Of a stretch of DNA of 64,000 nucleotides, positions 56,909 through 64,000 are shown one piece after another. Every line of letters begins with the position of its first letter. Positions within the stretch are counted from its first letter, which is position 1. The stretch is from Tetradesmus obliquus (Eukaryota > Chlorophyta > Chlorophyceae > Sphaeropleales > Scenedesmaceae): the NCBI GenBank assembly GCA_030272155.1, contig CP126201.1:2702501-2766500 (forward strand), read 5' to 3'. Both the position numbers and the translations under genes were made by a program. Below the pieces are notes generated by a model. It ran no database searches, was not told the DNA's origin, and saw only the letters and a list, made by a program, of their open reading frames with translations.

Positions 56909-57863
56909 TCACTGTCGAGAAACAGCACCCTCCCAAGCTAACACACTCATCTTGCGCGCCAGAGAGGCACCCAGCAGCTGCCGCCGCCGAGCCGACAGCA
57001 GTGCAGCCAGCAGCCGCTGCGGCAGCACACCATAGCGCGCTGCATGCGCCCTACTGCACAGCCCCTCTGCTAGCCTCACTTCATCTGACTCAGCACCATG
57101 CAGCTGCCTTACAGCATCCATGTGCTTCAAAGCTAGCACAATGTGTACCTCAGAGCCGCGCGCAACAGCATCCACAACCTGCAAGTTGCATTCCAATGCG
57201 TCCACATACAGCGCCAGCAGCTGCCGCTTTGTAACAGGCCCGGCATCCGCCTCTTCCCTGGACCCTAAACCCAGGCCTGAAACCCAAGCTCCTAAACCTC
57301 GGCCCTCGCCTGAACCCTGACCAGCACGCTGGCTGCGGCCCCGGGACAGCGACAGCCGCGCTGCTGCTGCTGCGCCTGCAGCAGCCATGCGCCGACTGCC
57401 AAATCCCTTGCTGCTGCTGCTGCTGCTGCCAGTGCTGGTGCGGCCTGTTACGAGGTCGTCATATAACGAGTTCTCGTCAACTGGCAGCTGCCCACTCGCC
57501 AGCAACAGCTCGAGTAGCTCAACCTGCAGCTGCAGCAGCGGCTGTACAGATGCTAGCAGCCACCTAGCAGCCACCTGTGGCGAAGCCTGCTCTGCTAGCC
57601 CCGCATTGCTCTGCAGCTGTGGCAGCACGCTGGCCACTGCATCTATTAACACGTCAACCTTGTCACTGATCTGCTGTAGCAGAGCCAGCTGGCGGTCGGT
57701 GCGGCGGCTGTCAGCTGTGACAGCTTCCTGCACTGCTGCTTGCAGCTCTGCTGACTCAGCATGCAGCTGCAGCAGCAGCTGGTGCTGCTCACTGGGCTGC
57801 AGCTGCTGACCCCTGCTGCTGCTGCCGAGGCCGATGAGCCCCAGGGCTTTGTCGAGTAGGCCA

Positions 57864-57898
<35 letters not shown>

Positions 57899-59509
57899 AC
57901 TGCCGCTGCTGCTAGAAGGTATGTTAGGGTCTATGATTCCCAGAAGCGCATTGTCTGCTGGGTAGTATGTTGTTGGGAAAGTGCTCTGTTCTGCCATGCA
58001 GCGCGCACACTGCAGGGCATCAGCAGCAGCAGCAGCAGCAGCAGACGCAGCAGGCAACAACACAGGTGAGTTGTGTTCACTGACAGTACATGGAGGTGTG
58101 TGTGAGGCAGCTGTGCTCAGCCAAAGCCAAGCAGCTCATCCACAGCATTGGCAGCACTTGAATAACCATTGCCAGTAGAACGCCGTAAGGAAACATACAC
58201 AAGTGAACCCACGCGCCGAAGCAGGACCATGCAACACATGTGGCTCACCTGGCAGTGGAAGCCGTACACACCCTGTCGTTCAGCCCGCCGCAGCGCCAAA
58301 GGACACTGAAGGTGCACTTAGAAGGCAGCTGAACAAATATCTTCAAGCTTTTACCAGCTCACCTGGCAGTGGAGGCCGTAGACGCCCTGCAGATACGCCT
58401 GCCGCCGTGCCACGGGCGCCAGCCCGCGCTGCCCCAAGTAGCTGCCGCTGCACAGTATAATCAACATATCTCAACCCAATTGACAACTCACCTGGCAGTG
58501 GAAGCCATACACGCCCTGCAAGTACGCGCGCCGCAGCGCCACAGGCGCCAGCCCACGCTGCACCAGGCGCCTGCCGCTGCACATAACAACCAATATATCT
58601 CAACCCATTGACAACTCACCTGGCAGTGGAAGCCATACACGCCCTGCAAATACGCGCGCCACAGCGCCACAGGACACTGAAGGTGAACTTGAAAGGCAGC
58701 TGTATATAAAAACTTAAGCTTTTACCAGCTTACCTGGCAGTGGAAGCCATACACGCCCTGCAAGTACGCCCGCCGCAGCGCCACATAATAACCAACATAG
58801 CTCATCCTTGTCACCCACTCACCTGGCAGTGGAAGCCATACACGCCCTGCAAGTACGCCCGCCGCAGCGCCACAGGCGCCAGCCCGCGCTGCCCCAGGTA
58901 GCTGCCGCTGCACCTAACAACCAACATATCTCAACCCATGGACAACTCACCTGGCAGTGGAAGCCATGCACACCCTGCAAGTACGCGCGCCGCAGCGCCA
59001 CAGGCGCCAGCCCACGCTGCCCCATGTTCCTGCAGCTGCACATACTCAGCAAACTCGTCCATTTCACTGATCCACTCACCTGGAAGTGGAAGCCATACAC
59101 ACCCTGGAAATACGCCCAGCATAATGCCGCTGGTTTGACAGAAAGGCAACACGTGTGACTCACCTGGCAGTGGAAGCCGTAGACACCCTGCAAGTACGCG
59201 CGCCGCAGCGCCACGGGCGCCAGCCCGCGCTGCCCCAGGTAGCTGCAGCTCAGCTCCTCTCCAGCTAGCACAGGCGCTGCAGCACGCAGCAGCAGGTACT
59301 GACCCACCACAACTGGCACTGTGTTGGGTGCACAGCTGTGGTTTAGCAGCGCAAATTCTGGCCAGAGACCTGTTATGGATTCAGGTGTGAGCTCTCGGAG
59401 GAGTGAGGCTCCGGAGTCTTCTGAGGGCTCACTGTATGCGTTGCCTGAGATCAGCTGCTGCAGCTGTCTGCTGTTGAAGGGGCAGGCGATGGACGTGATG
59501 GAGGCATCC

Positions 59510-59544
<35 letters not shown>

Positions 59545-60467
59545 GTGAGCTGCTGGTGCTGCAGGAGGGCTAACGCCTGGTGTTGTGTCAGAAAAGGCGT
59601 CTCCCTGCAACAGCAGCTGCTGCAGCAGTGCAAGCTCATCGTCGCTGGCGCAGTGCTGCTCCAGCTGCTGCAGCAGCTGAGCGCCGCTGTCTTGCCCCTT
59701 GTCACTGCTGCTGCTGCTACTGCTGCTATCAGGCGCTTGCTTGCCTTCAACCGCAGCCACCCCTGCTGCTGCTGCTGCTGCTGGCTCTCTATACAGCAGC
59801 CTCAGCCACTGCAGCTGCCAGGGCGGCAGCTGCTGGCCCTCCAGCTGACACAGCAGCTCCTCATTTGCAGGTGCTGCTCCTGCAAGGCCATACGCTGCGA
59901 CAAGTGGAGGCACCACCAGCAGCAGCGAGCCTACTGGGAGGTTCTGAGTTGCTATGAGGCCGTAGCGCTTTCCTGCAGTGGTGCAAATCGTGATAGGTAG
60001 TGGTCAGTGGCTGTGGGCTTTACTTGATGGGGAGTGTGTGTGCGGGTTGGGTGGGTGCTGTTATTTGCAGCATGTGGTGTTGGCATGGTCCAGCGGCAGC
60101 AGAGGAATATGCATGGCTAAGGCATGCTGCATGTGCGTAGCATTCTGCTGCTGTGCAGTGCCTGCTCAGCTGCTTCCCAGGGACTTTCTTTAGGGGCGCT
60201 GCTGTGTGCTGAGGCAACTGCAGCAAGCAGACCATACAAGCGTACACAGCACAGCGCACCTGGTACCCTGGAAACTTCTATTGGTCCAACATAGCGGGGA
60301 GGTGCGTACGAGCGGCGAGTGAGCAGCTGCTGCACGATGTCAGCAGGCTGTGCTGCTGCTGCTCCTGCTGCTGCTTGGCATCTCAGCGATCGACGTGTGT
60401 TAACTGCTGTGTTACACACATAAGGACTGTTTGTTACTTTGAAGTGGTCAACGCGTGACTGCAGCAT
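56909..60467 (-). CDS. SET-domain protein (putative lysine methyltransferase, SMYD-like layout), 3 exons, 705 aa
   Basis: Minus-strand exons: 60467-60260, 59972-59164, 58009-56909 (2118 nt, phases agree). The SET core starts at GKRYGLIATQNLPVGSLLLV (residues 70-89). It contains NHSCAPN at 280-286, GEELSCSYL at 307-315, and the terminal Cys cluster FHCQCARC at 336-343, formed across intron 2. Cys338, Cys340 and Cys343 match the CxCxxC post-SET zinc ligands of SMYD and related enzymes. The core is split by a long low-complexity insert (residues about 100-270). The C-terminal 360 residues are mostly helical-looking, with LLQLHAESAELQAAVQEAV-type coiled-coil stretches and Gln/Ser runs. The N-terminal 60 residues are Arg/Ala-rich and may be a targeting peptide, which would place it in an organelle. 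Substrate is unknown. Confidence 0.82.
58245..59220 (-). repeat. Nine copies of the SET exon 2 end with donor
   Basis: The code for ALRRAYLQGVYGFHCQ followed by gtgag or gtaag occurs at about 58250, 58362, 58492, 58619, 58735, 58823, 58950, 59083 and 59164 (true; + coordinates of the donor side). Spacing is mostly 112-133 bp. Several copies also include the preceding SYLGQRGLAPV part. Nearly all keep a canonical donor; none has its own acceptor. Confidence 0.92.
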
Positions 60468-60555
60468 TGCAGGCGCGATCTACGGCGAAAACCGAGGCAG
60501 GGTGAGCGGCACGCCGATGTGTGCTGCAGCACAGATGACCTAGAACAGAGAACGA

Positions 60556-60600
60556 CCAAAATATAAATTTAGTATCGTATTATCATATAAAGGAGAGAAA
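60556..60600 (-). promoter_or_regulatory. AT-rich, TATA-like stretch upstream of the SET gene
   Basis: Contains TTATATG and AAATTTATATTTT on the minus strand, 90-130 bp before the ATG at 60467. It stands out in otherwise GC-rich sequence. Confidence 0.35.
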
Positions 60601-60661
60601 ACAGATCGTTACACAGCCGGGTGACCAGGATGTCACACATGACCTGCTGGGTACAACCCTG

Positions 60662-60980
60662 TCATCTCACCCGTCTGTGAGCCAAGCCCAGGAACTCCCA
60701 GCGCACGCTCATGCCAATGTGAAGTCCTGAAATGGCCCCATCTCCAACCGATGCTTCAGCAATCACACGCAGTGCACACCCCCTGTCATGCCATGCCTGT
60801 CCCCAAGGCCCATCCGCCCTGGGGCCCATCAAATTCAGCAACATCCAGCAACCACTCCAACCCCTGCATCGCCGATGCTGGTGTATGAATGTCCACCAGC
60901 TTCTCAACAATCAGCACACCACATCCTGCAGGAACAGCCCAGCGTGGACCGCTGCAATGTGCCAGCCCACACAATACCAC
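60662..60980 (-). CDS. Coding-like fragment, unrecognised
   Basis: Two partly overlapping minus frames look exon-like. One (about 60930-60786) follows a cctgcag acceptor and reads VLIVEKLVDIHTPASAMQGL. The other (about 60780-60675) reads LRVIAEASVGDGAISGLHIG and ends at an RR|gtgaga donor. They are in different frames. A possible last piece with its own acceptor reads VICAAAHIGVPLTLP and stops near 60484, only 17 bp before the SET start, which makes a complete gene here doubtful. No family recognised. Confidence 0.25.
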
Positions 60981-63022
60981 TGCTGCACAACCCTAGTTCC
61001 CACACACACATGCCAGGCACGCCAGCAGTCCTGCACACCACCATAGATGCTGAACACCACGCCGTCTGTTAACATGGAGTTTGCAACCACCGGTCTGTGT
61101 ATGCATGTACAACAACACCGCTACCTGCCAAACCTGATGTACTGGTATGGTGCTGGCCTGTTGAACATGCTGGCAATGAGGCGTCAAGATGCGCGCTGAA
61201 ATCAGCAAGCCATGCACACAAGTTGAAAGATGTGTACAGCAACAGACCATGCAGGCCAGAAATTGCTACACACGGTCCCTTGTAACAACCCTGGCTGTGC
61301 AAACTTAAGAGCAGAAAGGCCGGTGCTAGTCAATGCGTAGCACTAACGCCAAACACAGAACATCCACACACATGGGATGCACAACGACAGGAAGCACAAG
61401 GCCAATTTGAAGCATGCCTTGCACGCACTTTGCAGCAACACCGTGCATGCCCTGCAGGCATACATCTGCAGATGTGACAAGCTGTTTGCTCATCCACCCC
61501 TACGCTGCTACTTGCGTGGTCTAGGCCACCAGCAAGCTCTGCAAATCAGCAGCGACGCTTTTTATGTATGATGTAACTGTGCATGCCAGCAAAACCAGTC
61601 ACAGCCGCGTCCGCGGCTGGCTGCTGCTGCTTACTGTGTGGCGCACTTAGCCCCTGGCTCTGGGCAATCAGCATGCCTCGACACCTGCTGTGCGTTGCAG
61701 CATAAACACATGGCATGCGCAGGGCTGGCCAGCAGATGCATCAAGTGCACGGATACCTGGATTGCTTTTCGCAGCTGCATCACCACGTGCATATCAATTG
61801 CTTGGATCCTCAGTCCTACAACCCATCACAAAGGTCCTGCAAATCATCCTAAAGGTACAAAGGCAGCATGCATCATCGTGCAGCGCCCGTTGAAACAACA
61901 AGCCATGAGCAGGCAGCGCCCGCTATACACGCCGCAGGACCAAAACACCGCAGCAACAAAGAATGATGTGTGTGTGATCTTCATACTAAGTTGTTCATAC
62001 ACTGGTAGGCTTCGCTGCTTGATGTAGCAAGCAGTTGCACACCCAGCAGCAGCACGCCTCAAGCCTGCTGAGATACAAAAAACAGCAGCGGGCTGAAACG
62101 TGCATGGCACGCAGACAAGCTGTACACAAGCTGACGTCTGCTGCTGCCAAGATGATCAGTGCTGCTCAGCTCAGCTGCCACAAGGAATCACAGGCAGCAG
62201 GCACTGCCTGTCTGTAGTGTACATAGCAAGCGCACTGCGGGCAGTTGCAGCAATCAACCAGTCCTGCATACCGAGGCATGCGGGACCTCGCAGATGCAGC
62301 GAAATACATAGGTGCTTTTCCAAACACAACACCCACAGCTGCAAACGATCATCCACCTAGACAAGACATCCAGCTTCAAAGCAGTAAAGCACCATGAACT
62401 CTGCGTGATTCACGCCTGCTTTCCTGCAGCCAGCTGCAGTCCGCTGCAACGCGACCCATTTACAAAGCACCATTACCAGCAGCGCTACAGTCATCAGGAC
62501 GCTGCAGCGGCAGCTGCAGCATGCTCCTCCATATGAAATGTGCTTGCAATGCTCCTGCAGGCACTTGCGCAGGTCTGACTCATGCTGCTGCTGTGCTGCC
62601 CAGCTGCCTTCAACGCAATGCTGCACGCGCCGCTGCACGCGCCGCTGCATGCGCAACGCCGCAGCTGGTGCCTTCCCCTTTCCCACCCTATGGGTCACAG
62701 CTCGTCATCTTGCCTGCTGCGCAAGTTTAGCTGGTGGACTTTCCAAAGCCAAAGATTTTGCTCCACAGTCCTGAAGGCGCCTTGGTCAGGCCGCTGTTGC
62801 CAGCCCTGGAGCGCTGCCACTCTGCAGCAGCACGACAGCAGGCACAGGAGTGTCAGAAATACTGCAGTCGGATGATTTGATTACCTAAATTGCTGTGCCA
62901 CGCCCACTGGGCAGGTATCAAGGGGAGTGGAGCCTGCTGTGCTCTGCAGCTGCTGTGAGCTTATATGTCTGTCAGATCCCTTGCCGGCCTCTTCCAGACC
63001 CCTGCATAGTATCGTTACCTAC
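60981..63022. other. Sparse region, no supported gene
   Basis: Only short frames without recognisable domains. A 7-bp-arm palindrome (agccgcg / cgcggct) lies near 61604-61619. Codon texture does not suggest real exons, though parts could be introns of the candidate gene beginning at 63215. Confidence 0.35.
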
Positions 63023-63215
63023 CTGATTTCCAGTCCCACATCGCCACATCTGAAGGGGAGAAGGTCCTGTATAGATCCGCGTTGATGTGCTCGTGGGACT
63101 CGTGTTGTTGCTCCGCCACTGTCTGATGTGCCGTGGGATGCGATGTCGAGGGGATGGGCTTTGCATCTGAGTGGGCCACAGTCTGTGTCGAAGGCTTGGA
63201 GAACGGGGAAGCCAT
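63023..63215 (-). CDS. Candidate first coding exon of an unrecognised gene
   Basis: ATG at 63215 opens a 64-codon segment (MASPFSKPSTQ to FSPSDVAMWDWKS) ending at AAATCAG|gtaggt, a good donor. Composition is polar, with Ser, Thr, His and Gln, free of the Ala/Gln repeats typical of shadow frames here. The frame is open further upstream to an earlier ATG at 63410. No continuing exon was identified to the left, so this is tentative. Confidence 0.3.
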
Positions 63216-64000
63216 TTTGCCGTGTGACAGGTGCAGTTCGCGAGTCTGTCGTGAGTTCTTTGTCGTGATTTGTGCTATTTGATGCTGCACGATATACACT
63301 GTGTGTCCAGCAATGGCTCGGATAAGAAGACGCGGGACTGTCACAAGTCCGGAATGACTTTTGGGCTCAAGGGTTCGCTCATTTGCGTGACTCGAGCAAC
63401 TTGCCTTCATTGGTCACCCGAAAGCCATCAGCATAGGCCACTCAAGCTCAGCATCAGATCGGCAACTGCTGTTGCTTGAACGTTGGCTGGTGTGTCGGGT
63501 GTTTGCTTGCCACCTGCTGCCTGCCAGTCGAGAGCAAGCTTTTAAGTGATCAATACGCTTACAGCTGAATAATCCAACATCTGCTGTGTCAGTGCTACTC
63601 ACAGCAGGTGCTGTGTTGAAGCCTGCCCGGACGTCAGCCAACCCTAGCCAACCGCTGCTTGTGGGTCCAAACACGCCAGCCTGCAAGAACCTTTGCTGAA
63701 AGGCAGCTCACATGGCAGCATCTACGTCATGTTCGAACACAAAGGTTTTATGGGAGAACTTTAGGTCAGAGCAGTACGATGCACGGCTGCAGTGGGCGTT
63801 CCCCCCGGCCTCTCACAGCATCAACCAACAAGGTGGCTTGGTAGTGCAGACAGCTGGAGAGACAGGTGTGCATCAGTGGAAACAGTGCTGCTTGGTGGTC
63901 TTTGTTTTGTTCAATAGTGCTATGTGTTTGGATAGTGTTGCAGTGTTCTTATGCCCACCATCTCACGGTGTGCAATGTCAACCGCTACAGTGGTATGCGT
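63216..64000. other. Right edge, no gene recognised
   Basis: Possibly promoter of the candidate gene to the left and start of a further gene beyond the window. No motif or repeat of note was seen. Confidence 0.35.

Noticed and set aside
1797-59220. Intron repeats read as introner elements or a transposon family
   Set aside because: Each array matches only its own neighbouring exon edge; no shared consensus, terminal inverted repeats or target duplications between genes.
61377-62360. Small plus-strand frames in the right-hand sparse region
   Set aside because: Short, no domain, no splice context; codon use resembles random frames in this composition.

Overview
The window looks like nuclear DNA from a green alga (Chlorophyta; a core chlorophyte such as a Sphaeropleales relative is my best guess, inferred rather than proven). 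The genes are intron-rich with GT-AG junctions and long CAG/CTG tracts that give Gln, Ala and Ser runs. Candidate poly(A) signals are TGTAA, as usual in green algae. The products fit a plastid-bearing cell: an isoamylase-type starch debranching subunit, a plant-type M48 peptidase, a hybrid cluster protein, a plant DUF3754/TMEM143 protein and an algal retropepsin-fold protein.

Layout, left to right. (1) 881-6091 +, plastid-type M48 metallopeptidase, 7 exons, 396 aa. (2) 6092-9633, accessory stretch with an ATTC-tailed dispersed repeat (7071-7212) and a LINE C-terminal fragment (8409-8987). (3) 9634-21054 -, ISA2-type isoamylase, 15 exons, 877 aa, catalytic acids lost. (4) 22621-27342 -, a 4.7-kb single-exon Gln/Ala/Ser-rich ORF of unknown function. 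(5) 28629-31105 +, a decayed leucine-rich-repeat gene. (6) 32427-38183 -, hybrid cluster protein, 13 exons, 636 aa, all metal ligands present. (7) 39829-45405 -, DUF3754 membrane protein, 9 exons, 1008 aa. (8) 45839-55781 +, tandem retropepsin-like aspartyl-protease host gene, divergent from the previous gene across 433 bp. (9) 56909-60467 -, SET-domain protein, 3 exons, 705 aa. (10) 60.5-64 kb, sparse: a coding-like fragment and one candidate first exon. The four genes for which I could close every exon (M48, ISA2, HCP, DUF3754) and the SET gene all have splice phases that sum to an intact reading frame.

The most striking feature is not a gene. In all six spliced genes, on both strands, introns are packed with partial tandem copies ('echoes') of the neighbouring exon edge together with its splice donor or acceptor. 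Spacing is mostly 100-135 bp, sometimes about twice that. Examples are nine copies of one SET exon end with its donor, eight copies of one aspartyl-protease exon end, six of another, five copies of an ISA2 exon end at exactly 133-bp spacing, and a duplicated terminal exon. Two genes also echo their coding end into the 3' flank. The two essentially intronless genes show no such arrays. I regard this junction-anchored duplication as the candidate undescribed phenomenon here.

No operon-like or defence-system logic links the genes. ISA2 (starch), HCP (nitrogen-oxide/anoxic metabolism) and the peptidases look like independent housekeeping or stress genes.
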